Source: Rheinheimera tangshanensis
GTDB lineage: Bacteria > Pseudomonadota > Gammaproteobacteria > Enterobacterales > Alteromonadaceae
Length of the DNA stretch: 64,000 nt
Direction of reading: 5' to 3'
NCBI RefSeq assembly: GCF_014645135.1
Contig: NZ_BMLH01000010.1
Coordinates: 1 to 64,000 of the forward strand
Below are positions 19,079 through 28,290 of this stretch, in pieces (position 1 is the stretch's first letter; each line of letters begins with the position of its first letter). The position numbers and the translations under genes are program-made. The notes under the pieces are model-generated. The model had not been told where the DNA came from. It saw only the letters and a program-made list of their open reading frames with translations, and did no database searches.

Positions 19079-19102
19079 GGGGGATGAAGACATTCATCTC
19101 CC
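19079..19102 (+). terminator. Hairpin between bacteriocin and immunity-candidate genes
   Basis: gggggatgaa (19079-19088) pairs with ttcatctccc (19093-19102), with one G-U pair and a four-base loop, followed by TTTT. It lies 10 bases after the precursor stop and nine bases before the AGGAGG of the next gene. It could be a partial terminator that keeps the precursor transcript more abundant, or an mRNA-stabilising stem. Confidence 0.6.
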
Positions 19103-19120
19103 TTTTAGAGAGGAGGGATT

Positions 19121-19429
19121 ATGAAAAGCTTAAAGTCTAAAATGACTGAAAAAGAGGTCCTCGTCATCCTTTATAGCGCGGCATTTGCTATGTTTTTGCT
19201 TTCTATGCATGCCATATCAATAAACGATATATGGGGATTTCTATCCTCTCTAGGGACTTCACTAGTGTTAGCTCTAGGACCAAAAGACCCAGACTTTTAT
19301 AGATCGCCGATTAAAAAATTGGATGATTTAAACAATATCTCGTATTCGACGGATGCTCTATCAGGTGCAATTACCAGTGTTGCTTTTATATTCATTGTTA
19401 TTGGCTTGATCGGGAAATTATTTTTCTAA
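19121..19429 (+). CDS. Small membrane protein, putative bacteriocin immunity protein
   Basis: A 102-residue protein with three hydrophobic segments (about residues 13-30, 35-53 and 81-101) and a basic N-terminus, preceded by a perfect AGGAGG at 19111-19116. I do not recognise a family. Its position directly after a bacteriocin precursor and its size and topology match immunity proteins that guard the producer's inner membrane; this role is an inference from context. The codon use is AT-rich, like the precursor gene, unlike the housekeeping neighbours. Confidence 0.6.
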   Translation: MKSLKSKMTEKEVLVILYSAAFAMFLLSMHAISINDIWGFLSSLGTSLVLALGPKDPDFYRSPIKKLDDLNNISYSTDALSGAITSVAFIFIVIGLIGKLFF

Positions 19430-19724
19430 CAGAACCTGGCTTTATTCGGACCTTAACATGGAGAGATAAAGAGCTTTTTCATAGCTAGGGTGCTGTAAAT
19501 ATATATATTTTGGTTCTGAGTGTTCTCCATGGATAACTATATTGCATTGAGTCATTGGATTTGCAGAGCTTGAGCTGATACCTGTGTTCAAACTTGGACA
19601 AATCGTAGGCTTTTACATTGTTCTTTTTTACTCATGTACGAGGTAGTGAGAGACATAACTTTCGGAATGAATCAGGCCATTAACACAACACATTTATAAG
19701 TTTTTTATCAGTGGAACTGTTGTT

Positions 19725-21839
19725 ATGCAAATCATCTATCAATCTGAAGCCGCAGAATGTGGTTTGGCTTGTCTGGCCATGGTGGCTGGTGCTTATGGTT
19801 ATAAGACCGATATGGCTAGTTTGCGTCAGCGTTACCCACTCTCCCTCAAAGGTGCGACTTTGCAGCATCTGATGCAGTTGGCAGATCAGTTAGGGTTGGC
19901 TGCCCGAGCTTTACGATTGGAACCTGATGAACTGTCACAACTGAAACTGCCTTGTATTTTGCATTGGCAGATGAGTCATTTTGTGGTGCTGATCAAAGTG
20001 AAAGGTCAGGCTATCCAAATTCTTGATCCGGCTTTTGGTAAGAGAGATTTAAAGTCCGCTGATGTTGATCAATGCTTTACTGGTATTGCACTGGAGCTGA
20101 CTCCCACAGCTGGGTTTGAAAAAACAGATCATCGGCAGACATTAAGTATTCGGCAGTTCTGGTCCTCTGCATCCGGATTATGGCCTGCTTTAATGCGGAT
20201 CCTGTTCATGTCGGTAGTGCTGCAGTTTTTTCTGCTGGTCGCGCCTTATTACATGCAACTGGTTGTTGATGAAGTGTTGGTGAGCCGGGATTTGGATTTA
20301 TTGTATGTGTTGGCGTTTGGTTTCGGCTTATTACTGTTCCTGCAAATACTGACCAATATACTACGCAGCTGGCTGGTACTGCATTTGGGTTCTGTACTGA
20401 ATCTGCAACTGGCGACCAATCTGTTCCGGCACTTGTTGCATTTGCCGCTTGGCTTTTTTGAAAAGCGCCATATGGGCGATATAGTGTCGCGTTTTGGCTC
20501 GTTACAGCAACTACGGGAATTACTGACCACTAGCCTGATAGAGGCTTTAATTGATGGCTTGATGGCATCTGCGGTATTGGTGTTACTTTTTGTGTATCAG
20601 CCTGTACTAGCTGCTGTGGTGCTAACGGCGGTGTTACTTTATGCCTTAATGAGATTAATTTTTTACGCACCACTAAAACAATGCACAGAGCAAAGTATTG
20701 TCGCTCAGGCGAAAGAACAATCCAGCTTTATGGAGAGTATTAGGGCCATTCAGTCGTTGCAGTTGTTTTCAAAACAAAGCCAACGTTTAAGCTTGTGGCA
20801 AAATCAGTATTCAACATCTGTAGATCAACACTTCAGGCTGGGCCGCTGGCAAATATCGCTGCAAGCAGTACATCAGCTGTTATTTGGTATTGAGCATATT
20901 ATTGTGATTTATCTGGCGGCTTTGGCTGTGCTTGGTCATACATTTAGCGTTGGCATGTTGTTCGCTTTTGCCAGCTACAAAAGTCAGTTCACTCAAAGAG
21001 CCTCCGCTTTTATTGATCATTGGGTTGAGTTCAGGATGTTGGAGCTGCATTTACAACGTCTGGCCGATATTGCGCTTACTGAAACTGAAAAATCAGGCGA
21101 AACCCAGCCGTACTTGTCGTTACAGGGCCATATTGAATTGCGTGATTTGAGTTTTCGTCAGTCGGAGCAGGAGCCTTGGTTGTTCAACCAGCTAAATTTT
21201 AAGCTATCACCCGGTGAAAGTGTTGCTATCGTTGGTCCTTCAGGTATAGGCAAAACTAGTTTGCTAAAAGTGATTCTTGGATTTATCAGTGCGCAGCAGG
21301 GCAAAGTGCTGGTGGATGGTATGGAGTTAACCAGCTTCGGCCTGCAACATTATCGTAGTCAAATTGCGGCTGTGATGCAGAATGATCAGCTGTTATCAGG
21401 TTCGATCATGGACAATATTAGCTTCTTTAGCCCAAAACCTGAGGTACAGCATGTGATGCATTGTGCCGAACTTGCCGCTATTCATCAGGATATTGTGGCT
21501 ATGCCCATGGGCTACAATACGCTGATTGGCGATATGGGCTCAGCTTTGTCTGGTGGCCAGCAACAGCGTTTGTTGTTGGCCAGAGCTTTGTATCACAAGC
21601 CCAGGGTTTTAGTGCTTGATGAGGCCACCAGTCACCTGGATGTGATGCTGGAGGCTCGTGTGAATCAGGCTATTCGTCAGTTGCAGATCAGTCGCATCAT
21701 AGTGGCTCACAGGCCTGAGACTATTTTGACTGCAGATCGAATTTTATTACTACAGCAAGGCCAACTGACCGATATCACCCGCGAATTTCAGCAGCTTCAT
21801 CCTGCAACTGTATCACTTCGTCGTGCAGAGGTGACTTAG
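19725..21839 (+). CDS. Peptidase-domain ABC transporter (PCAT) for bacteriocin maturation and export
   Basis: One protein of 704 residues that cuts the double-glycine leader and pumps the peptide across the inner membrane. The N-terminal C39 peptidase has C12 (AAECGLAC), H85 (QMSHFVVL) and D101 (ILDPAFG), all expected catalytic residues. A six-helix membrane domain spans about 155-430. The ATPase has Walker A GPSGIGKTS (about 503), signature LSGGQQQR (about 607) and Walker B VLVLDEATSHLD. The start ATG 19725 has only a weak ribosome binding site; translation may be low. A 295-base gap upstream shows no other gene. It forms the exporter with the HlyD-type protein. Confidence 0.9.
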   Translation: MQIIYQSEAAECGLACLAMVAGAYGYKTDMASLRQRYPLSLKGATLQHLMQLADQLGLAARALRLEPDELSQLKLPCILHWQMSHFVVLIKVKGQAIQILDPAFGKRDLKSADVDQCFTGIALELTPTAGFEKTDHRQTLSIRQFWSSASGLWPALMRILFMSVVLQFFLLVAPYYMQLVVDEVLVSRDLDLLYVLAFGFGLLLFLQILTNILRSWLVLHLGSVLNLQLATNLFRHLLHLPLGFFEKRHMGDIVSRFGSLQQLRELLTTSLIEALIDGLMASAVLVLLFVYQPVLAAVVLTAVLLYALMRLIFYAPLKQCTEQSIVAQAKEQSSFMESIRAIQSLQLFSKQSQRLSLWQNQYSTSVDQHFRLGRWQISLQAVHQLLFGIEHIIVIYLAALAVLGHTFSVGMLFAFASYKSQFTQRASAFIDHWVEFRMLELHLQRLADIALTETEKSGETQPYLSLQGHIELRDLSFRQSEQEPWLFNQLNFKLSPGESVAIVGPSGIGKTSLLKVILGFISAQQGKVLVDGMELTSFGLQHYRSQIAAVMQNDQLLSGSIMDNISFFSPKPEVQHVMHCAELAAIHQDIVAMPMGYNTLIGDMGSALSGGQQQRLLLARALYHKPRVLVLDEATSHLDVMLEARVNQAIRQLQISRIIVAHRPETILTADRILLLQQGQLTDITREFQQLHPATVSLRRAEVT

Positions 21840-21857
21840 TTTTTCGGCCGCCAGAGT

Positions 21858-23036
21858 TCAAATCTGTTGAGCTAGTTTTGCCAGCAACTGCTCTGGTGTC
21901 ATGTGCCGACGGTGCATGATGAAATCCTGACCCAGCGCCAAAAGTTGTCGCTGAGTCTGAATTTTAAAACTGCTATCCGGTAATTTTTTCAACTCCTCAG
22001 CCTGTGCCCAGCCAATGGTCCGGCGGATCAACTCGCAGCCAACATAACCTACAGTGTCCTGCCACAACTGCTGTAAGAAATGTTGTTGATACATGGCATT
22101 CTGAAAACTCTGATCCTTGGTTTCCTTTTGCATCAAAGCGTTGAATACAGTCGAGAACTCCTGCCAAAATAAGTTAATTTGACTGGAGAAATATTGCTGA
22201 GCCTGAGTTTTTTTGGCGGCGCTTTGCACCATGAAATTCAAAATAAGGCTGGCAATAAAAGTACCAGTGTCAAAGCCAGCTGGACCGTAACAGCCAAATT
22301 CTGCACCTATCACTTTATATTCTTCATGGCTAATTAGCAGGTTACCGCAATGCAAATCTCCATGCAGTAAGACTTGAGGTTTAGTCAGATAGTCTGCTTT
22401 TAACTGAGCTACTTCGGCCTGCAGTGCCTCATTCAGCCATAGCTCCCGCAATTCTGGCAGTTGTGCTACGCTCAGGCTGTTGCGTTCATGGTTGCAGTAG
22501 GGATCGGTAAAGACCAGATCTTCGGTTACCAAACAAAGTTCCGGGTTGTTAAACTGTAGTTGTCGTGCTTTTTTTACCGGACCAGTCAGCACAAAGTCGC
22601 TGCTGTAAAAACTGGTTTTTGCCAGATAACGGCCCAGATGTAGCCCAATATGTTCTGGTTGTTGATCGCTCTGAAAAACGTTACGAAGCACAGCGCAGTC
22701 GGATAAATCTTCTAACAATAAAGCTGCAAGCTCCTGATCATAATAGAAAACTTCTACCAGATACTCAGGGCAAATTTTGGCATGATGTTTTAAAACATCG
22801 GCTTCAATTTGAGCCCTATGTAAGCTGACCGGCCAATGTTGGGTTAACCCTGAGTGTTCGGGTAGGGCTTGTTTGACGATAAGGCTGGTGCCTCTGTTGT
22901 TTTTAACCCGGAACACTTGATTCAGGCCTGTGGTGTCCAGTTGTTCTGCACTCAACTGGCTGTGATCGCCAAATAAATCGCTATGCTTGTCGGCGAAAAC
23001 TGCGGCGTCTTTTGGAGTGAAAGCGTGGTAAGACAT
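21858..23036 (-). CDS. mtnK: S-methyl-5-thioribose kinase
   Basis: Phosphorylates 5-methylthioribose in the methionine salvage pathway. It has 392 residues from ATG 23036 and closely follows the B. subtilis MtnK pattern: GLNQVFRV, IVKQALP, LLLEDLSD, TSFYSSDF, NPELCLVTEDLVFTDPY, HGDLHCGN with the catalytic D227, and GCELIRRTIGWA. The metal-binding D-x-E motif that usually follows as VIDPEF reads VIGAEF here: the Asp is Gly244 (codon GGT at 22305-22307), a single A-to-G change from GAT. This could weaken activity, be a real variant, or be a sequence error. It converges with the ABC exporter. mtnB and a methionine aminotransferase appear near the right end of the window. Confidence 0.88.
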   Translation of the reverse strand: MSYHAFTPKDAAVFADKHSDLFGDHSQLSAEQLDTTGLNQVFRVKNNRGTSLIVKQALPEHSGLTQHWPVSLHRAQIEADVLKHHAKICPEYLVEVFYYDQELAALLLEDLSDCAVLRNVFQSDQQPEHIGLHLGRYLAKTSFYSSDFVLTGPVKKARQLQFNNPELCLVTEDLVFTDPYCNHERNSLSVAQLPELRELWLNEALQAEVAQLKADYLTKPQVLLHGDLHCGNLLISHEEYKVIGAEFGCYGPAGFDTGTFIASLILNFMVQSAAKKTQAQQYFSSQINLFWQEFSTVFNALMQKETKDQSFQNAMYQQHFLQQLWQDTVGYVGCELIRRTIGWAQAEELKKLPDSSFKIQTQRQLLALGQDFIMHRRHMTPEQLLAKLAQQI

Positions 23037-23123
23037 CAGGGTAGATCCATCAGCTAAAAGGCCATCATCGCAAACCCTTTTGGGCTGCACAATGGCCTTT
23101 TTATTCTGAGCACCCCTTTGACT

Positions 23124-23945
23124 CTAAGGTTGGGCTTCGCTAAAACGCAATAATGCAGCAGTACGCGCTTTATAAAAGGCTAAACCAGAGTCATTCAGAC
23201 TGTAGTTGTCCACACCTTGTAGGGTGGTCAAAAACTGCTGCTCGACCGAAGCGTTCAGACAGGCTTTTTCTGTCGTAGCCATAGGTTTAAAGGTCAGTCG
23301 CAGCCCTTCTGTTTCATAAGCTCCGGTGAACTGATTACAGCCAGCGAAGCCGCTGACCCTGCCATCTTCACCAAACTGCAGATAAGGTGTCATATCCGGT
23401 TCTGTCGCTGCGACCCTTTGTCCCATGATTTCCATTAGTTTCCAGCGCACGCCAGTCAGAGTCGGTTCTGTTTTATTTTGTTTCTTCAGCTTATAGTTTT
23501 CGGCCAAGTCACCACTGATAACCTGACCTTGTATATCCAACTGGAACAACTGATTCTCACCTACTTTATACAAAGCCGGACCATCTTTCTGGTTGAGCAA
23601 ACGAATCACAGAGCCATTGGCATCCCACTCAAACTGACCTTTTTGTTTAAAGGCTGTAGCATCTTTGCCAAGATATATGGTGCTGAGCTGATAACTTTGG
23701 TCCATATTTAAGGTTAACGAAGTTTCAATGCCTTCACAGTCGGCGCAAGGCACTACACCTTTGTATTCTCCAGCCCAATCCAAAGAGTTAGCGCTGTTGC
23801 TTTTATCTGGTGCAGCTGCAGTGTCTGTCTGTGCTGTTGGGCTCTGAGTCAAAGGTTGAGTTGGCACCGAGGTCTCTGTTGGTGCAGGTCCACAAGCCAC
23901 CAAAACAAGGCAGGCGCTCAGGCTGAGTATCACGGGTTTTATCAT
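23124..23945 (-). CDS. NlpE-N plus META-domain lipoprotein
   Basis: Predicted lipoprotein of 273 residues with lipobox LVAC (signal peptide MIKPVILSLSACLVLVAC). A Thr/Pro/Ala-rich linker is followed by an NlpE-like N-terminal domain with the C-x-x-C motif VVPCADCEG, then a C-terminal META domain (TGVRWKLMEI, GRVSGFAGCNQFTGAYE). NlpE is an outer-membrane sensor for copper and surface stress in E. coli, and META domains occur in HslJ. The fusion suggests an envelope-stress or copper-handling lipoprotein. The start is ATG 23945 with GGAG upstream; the frame extends to 24062 but that would bury the signal peptide. Confidence 0.82.
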   Translation of the reverse strand: MIKPVILSLSACLVLVACGPAPTETSVPTQPLTQSPTAQTDTAAAPDKSNSANSLDWAGEYKGVVPCADCEGIETSLTLNMDQSYQLSTIYLGKDATAFKQKGQFEWDANGSVIRLLNQKDGPALYKVGENQLFQLDIQGQVISGDLAENYKLKKQNKTEPTLTGVRWKLMEIMGQRVAATEPDMTPYLQFGEDGRVSGFAGCNQFTGAYETEGLRLTFKPMATTEKACLNASVEQQFLTTLQGVDNYSLNDSGLAFYKARTAALLRFSEAQP

Positions 23946-24149
23946 CAACTTTCTCCATCTGTCCGTCGTGCAGGGCAATGTATTGTGCCGTAGTTTAAAA
24001 ACTGTCTGCTTTACCAAAACTGAATTGACTGGAAAAACGCTATGCCAACCTGTATTCACCACCGCTGGTCACAGCTCAGTGGAGCCTGTCACAGCGCTGG
24101 GTACACTGGTAATCAGTTATCTTGTCCCTGAATAGAGTAGAACAGAGTG

Positions 24150-27100
24150 ATGAACTTAACCCGAAGCAGTATAAAAAATCCGGCCGCTGTGGTGGTGGTC
24201 AGTCTGATTATGGTGTTATTTGGTCTGCTTGCCGTGGCTAAGTTACCAGTCCAGCTTTTACCTTCAATAGAACAACCGCAAATTTTTATTCAAAATGGCT
24301 GGCGGGCCGCTGCTCCTGAAGAAATGGAATCTACCATCATTGAGCCGCAGGAGGCTGCACTGCGCACTGTGCCTGGTGTCACCGAAAGCAGCAGCTTTAT
24401 TGGTGCTGGTTTTGGTTTTATTACCCTGACTTTTGACGTAGGTCAGGATATGCAGCAAGCCATGCTGAATGTCATTAATGCGCTAAATCAGGCACCTCCG
24501 AGGCCACGAGAAGCCGCCGAACCTGTGGTTTCACTGAACAGTGGTGCTGGCCCTGTCGCCAGTTTGTTGATCCGCAAGCTGGATGAAAATGCGGACGCAG
24601 ATTTTACCGCCTTACAACCGGTGATTGATGATGTGGTCTATCCAAGATTAAAAGCTATAGCAGGAGTGTCCCAAGTCGATTTAGCCAGCCGCCGTGCTAA
24701 AGAATTACATATAGTCTTTGACCCTTATCGTCTGGCCGCTCTGGGCTTGTCGGTCGATCAACTGAGTGCACGTATAGGTCGTGCCAGTAACGTTTCTGGT
24801 GGTTTTGCTGAAGTAGGTCGTCGCGAGTACACAGTACGCTTTGTTGGGCAGTATGATCCGACGCAGTACGAGCAAATAGTGGTGGCTTATCAGAATGACA
24901 GGCCTGTGTATTTGCATGAAGTGGCCGAAGTAAAAATTGATTATGCTGAACAGGCTGGTTTTACCAAACGTAACGGTTATCCGGCCTTTTATATTACTTT
25001 GCAGCGCGCTGCAGGTTCGAACACTGTCGAAATTTTGGATGCGCTGAATAAGGAAATAGCTGACTTAAATCAAAACGAGTTGCAAAACAAAGGCATTGAA
25101 ATAGTGCTGAGTTTTGACGCTTCAGTCCATATCAAAAGAGCTATAGAGCTGGTCAACGGCAATCTGATGTTGGGTATCGCCTTAGCTCTGGGTATTTTGT
25201 ATCTGTTTTTACGTGGCTGGCAGGCCACTCTGCTGATTGGTTTAACCATTCCGGTGTCTTTGATGATGTCGATTATGGTGCTGGATTTATTTGGCCGTTC
25301 ATTGAATGTGGTGTCGTTGGCTGGGCTGGCTTTTGCGGTCGGTATGGTGTTAGACGCTGCCATTATAGTGCAAGAAAACATAGTGCGCTTATTGCAACAG
25401 GGGGTCGTGCTAGAGCAGGCGGTGAAAAAAGGCACTGCTCAGGTCAGTAGTGCGCTTTGGGCCTCCACAGCAACTACAATAGCTATTTTTGTTCCGGTGT
25501 TATTTATGCAGGGCGTCGAAGGGCAGCTGTTTTATGATTTAGCTCTTACCTTGGCTGTGGCTGTAACTGCCTCTTTATTGGTGGCTTTAACAGTCTTACC
25601 TGTTGCTTCTTTGTATTGGTTAAAACCTCAAGCCGGCCAGGACACAGTGCTGCTGTTCTGGCAAAAACTGGCAACCCGCATGAGCTATCTGACCCTGAGC
25701 CGGAAAAAGGCTTTGGTATGGGTTGGTTTGTTTGTGCCTGGTGCTGTGCTGTTTATTGGGTTGTTATTACCCAAGGCTGATTTTTTGCCTCAGGCCTCTA
25801 TCGATACTGTGTTTTCAGGCTTCTCATTGCCTCCGGGCGCCAATATGCAGGTTCTGGAGCAGGAGATTGGTGATCTTTTGGTCAGCCGCTTACGGCCTTA
25901 TTATCAGGAGAAAAAATACCCGGCGATCAAGGGCTATAACCTGTCGATCAACAGAGGTTTTAACGTACTTTTTGTCTATGCCGAAGACCCGGACAGTATA
26001 GAGGATATGATCAAATTATTGCGGGAAGAAATTCTGGTTGGTCTGCCAGATACCAATACTTTTAGTGTACAAGGCTCGTTATTTAACTTTGGTTTTGGCA
26101 GCGGTCGTGAGTTGAACTTAGATTTTCAGGGGCCGGATGTACCACAACTGATGCAGCAGGCCGCTGACGCTATGCCAAAAATTGAGCAATTACTGCCTGG
26201 AGCCACAGTACGACCTGTGCCTGATTTGGCCCTGGCTCAGCCAGAACTGCGCTTACTGCCGGATGAAAACCGCATAGCGCAAAGTGGCGTGGACCGTTTC
26301 ACCGTTGCCAATATGGTGCGTGCTGTTACCGACGGTATTTATATCGGCGAGTACTTTGATGGCAATGAACGGATGGACATTATCCTTAAAGGCCAGGGCT
26401 GGCAAACTCCGGAGCAACTGACGGCAACACCTTTGTACACACCAGGCTCAGGTGGCCAGACTTTAGGCCAGCTAAGTGAGCTGAATTACACTACAGGTCC
26501 CACGTCATTGCAGAGGGTCAATGGTTTGCGGACTATCAGTTTACAAATCACCCCACCTGCCACTATGCCGCTGGATGAAGCCATGCAAATTTTACAGCGT
26601 GAGCTGATGACGCCGTTGCGTGACGACATGCCGGAACAAATTTCAGTGCAGTTTCGCGGCAATGCCGACCGTTTGTCGCATGCGATGACGGAGATGGGTA
26701 AAAACTTTGCGGTGGCTGTATTTATCCTATTCCTGTTGATGGCTGCATTATTTCGTTCTTCCAGGGACAGTGTACTGGTGGTTCTGACCATGCCTATGGC
26801 TATTTTGGGTGGTGTGGTGGCGCTGCGACTACTCAATCTGGTGACTTTTCAGTCGCTTGATCTGTTGACCATGATAGGTTTTGTGATTTTGCTGGGGCTG
26901 GTGGTCAATAATGCCATTTTGTTAGTTGACCAGTGCCGGCAAAGCCAGCGTCAGGGGCTGACTCTGGATCAAGCCTTATATCAGGCCATTCTGACCCGCT
27001 CCAGACCTATTTTTATGAGTACTTTAACCAGCATTTTTGGCATGTTACCTCTGGTACTGGTGCCAGGAGTAGGTTCTGAAATATACCGGGGTTTAGCCGC

Positions 27101-27236
27101 TGTGATCGTAGGGGGTATGACCTTTAGCATGCTGTTTAGTCTGATCCTGATTCCGGCCTTATTACGTTTGACTTCTGCAGTCCAGCAAAGCGACCGGGCT
27201 GCCATTCCTATGGAGATCTCTGATGCAACTTTATAA
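24150..27236 (+). CDS. RND efflux permease
   Basis: Inner-membrane proton-driven efflux pump of 1028 residues, with the RND arrangement of TM1, a large periplasmic loop, TM2-TM7, a second loop and TM8-TM12. It resembles HAE-1-type pumps. In TM4 the motif reads LDAAIIVQEN: D402 matches AcrB D407, but the partner equivalent to D408 is Ala403. In TM10 LVVNNAIL puts Asn920 where AcrB has K940. The start is ATG 24150 (a GTG precedes it). The adaptor gene follows and overlaps it by 14 bases, permease first, the reverse of acrAB order. Substrate unknown. Confidence 0.87.
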   Translation: MNLTRSSIKNPAAVVVVSLIMVLFGLLAVAKLPVQLLPSIEQPQIFIQNGWRAAAPEEMESTIIEPQEAALRTVPGVTESSSFIGAGFGFITLTFDVGQDMQQAMLNVINALNQAPPRPREAAEPVVSLNSGAGPVASLLIRKLDENADADFTALQPVIDDVVYPRLKAIAGVSQVDLASRRAKELHIVFDPYRLAALGLSVDQLSARIGRASNVSGGFAEVGRREYTVRFVGQYDPTQYEQIVVAYQNDRPVYLHEVAEVKIDYAEQAGFTKRNGYPAFYITLQRAAGSNTVEILDALNKEIADLNQNELQNKGIEIVLSFDASVHIKRAIELVNGNLMLGIALALGILYLFLRGWQATLLIGLTIPVSLMMSIMVLDLFGRSLNVVSLAGLAFAVGMVLDAAIIVQENIVRLLQQGVVLEQAVKKGTAQVSSALWASTATTIAIFVPVLFMQGVEGQLFYDLALTLAVAVTASLLVALTVLPVASLYWLKPQAGQDTVLLFWQKLATRMSYLTLSRKKALVWVGLFVPGAVLFIGLLLPKADFLPQASIDTVFSGFSLPPGANMQVLEQEIGDLLVSRLRPYYQEKKYPAIKGYNLSINRGFNVLFVYAEDPDSIEDMIKLLREEILVGLPDTNTFSVQGSLFNFGFGSGRELNLDFQGPDVPQLMQQAADAMPKIEQLLPGATVRPVPDLALAQPELRLLPDENRIAQSGVDRFTVANMVRAVTDGIYIGEYFDGNERMDIILKGQGWQTPEQLTATPLYTPGSGGQTLGQLSELNYTTGPTSLQRVNGLRTISLQITPPATMPLDEAMQILQRELMTPLRDDMPEQISVQFRGNADRLSHAMTEMGKNFAVAVFILFLLMAALFRSSRDSVLVVLTMPMAILGGVVALRLLNLVTFQSLDLLTMIGFVILLGLVVNNAILLVDQCRQSQRQGLTLDQALYQAILTRSRPIFMSTLTSIFGMLPLVLVPGVGSEIYRGLAAVIVGGMTFSMLFSLILIPALLRLTSAVQQSDRAAIPMEISDATL

Positions 27237-28290
27237 ATGGGTCCTGACTACGGCTTTATTTTGTTCTCCTTACCTGGTCGCGCAGACTCCGCCGGAAAAA
27301 GTGGTGAGTGTGGCGCAGGTGCAGCAACAAGTGATGCTGCCTCATACTATGGTGACAGCTCAGGTGCAAAGCCGGTATCAGGCGGATGTGACAGCCGGGG
27401 TAGAAGGTCGTTTATTGTGGTTGGCTGAACCAGGTTCGCAAATTCAACAAAATGACGTGATAGCCCGCCTGGACACAACACCTTTGCAACTACGCGTTGA
27501 TGAGATGAACGCCCGCATCAGCAGAGCTGATATTCAGTGGAAGAGATTGCAAAAAGATGCTGCCCGTTTGCTGGAGCTGAGTAAAAACAATAGTGTAGCT
27601 CTGACTCAACTGGATCAGATCAGTGCTGAGCGCGACAGCGCCGAAGCTGAACTGAAATTATTGCGTGCTCAACTGGCGCAGCTACAGGATCAAATTGACC
27701 GCAGCTCAGTCAAAGCTCCTTTTGCCGGTGTGGTGGCGCAGCGTTTTCATCAGTATGGTGAAGACATCAGCAGGACTGACGCGCTGGTGCGGCTGGTGAA
27801 TTTAAGCGACTTGGAAGTAGTGGTATTCGCGCCGCTGAAATATGCCGCTTTTTTACAGCAAAATCAGCTACTTCAAGTGTTTCATAGCGGCGGCGAAAGT
27901 CATTTGCCAGTGCGCAATCTGATCCCTGTCTCTGATATGCGCTCGCAAACTTTTGAAGCCCGCATCAAAGTACCAGAGCAACTGCTGGCAAACTTTCAGG
28001 TCGGACAGTTAGTCTCTGTCGCTGTACCTACAGCTATAGCTCGTCAGCAGTTGTTAGTGCCGCGTGATGCTGTGGTCGTCAAAAGTGAGGGGCAGTTTGT
28101 GTTTGTGGTTGATAACGAGCAAAAGGCTCAACAAAAAGCCGTACAGTTAGGCCAGGGCATGGGCAAACTCATCGCTGTGGATGCAGAGTTGTCAGCGGGT
28201 GAGCAAATCGTGATCCGGGGCGGCGACACCTTAACTCAAGGCGATAAAGTTAAGGTACTGACCGATAAAGAGTTTCCGGTAAAAACTTAA
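27223..28290 (+). CDS. RND efflux periplasmic adaptor (membrane fusion protein)
   Basis: AcrA-like adaptor of 355 residues with a signal peptide (about residues 1-21), a lipoyl half near YQADVTAGVEGRLLWLAEPGS, a coiled-coil hairpin of about 80 residues, the second lipoyl half (VKAPFAGVVAQRFHQYGE) and a beta-barrel/membrane-proximal domain (DALVRLVNLSDLEVVVFAP). There is no lipobox Cys, so it is probably anchored otherwise or soluble. It overlaps the permease gene, implying coupled translation. No outer-membrane channel gene follows; TolC or a distant partner is presumed. Its 3' end overlaps the converging creA by four bases. Confidence 0.88.
   Translation: MQLYKWVLTTALFCSPYLVAQTPPEKVVSVAQVQQQVMLPHTMVTAQVQSRYQADVTAGVEGRLLWLAEPGSQIQQNDVIARLDTTPLQLRVDEMNARISRADIQWKRLQKDAARLLELSKNNSVALTQLDQISAERDSAEAELKLLRAQLAQLQDQIDRSSVKAPFAGVVAQRFHQYGEDISRTDALVRLVNLSDLEVVVFAPLKYAAFLQQNQLLQVFHSGGESHLPVRNLIPVSDMRSQTFEARIKVPEQLLANFQVGQLVSVAVPTAIARQQLLVPRDAVVVKSEGQFVFVVDNEQKAQQKAVQLGQGMGKLIAVDAELSAGEQIVIRGGDTLTQGDKVKVLTDKEFPVKT

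Noticed and set aside
19430-19724. Search for a second bacteriocin precursor between the immunity candidate and the exporter
   Set aside because: No short frame with a double-glycine leader and ribosome binding site is present.
23946-24062. 39-residue N-terminal extension of the NlpE/META lipoprotein
   Set aside because: It would place the lipoprotein signal peptide inside the protein; ATG 23945 with GGAG is a much better start.
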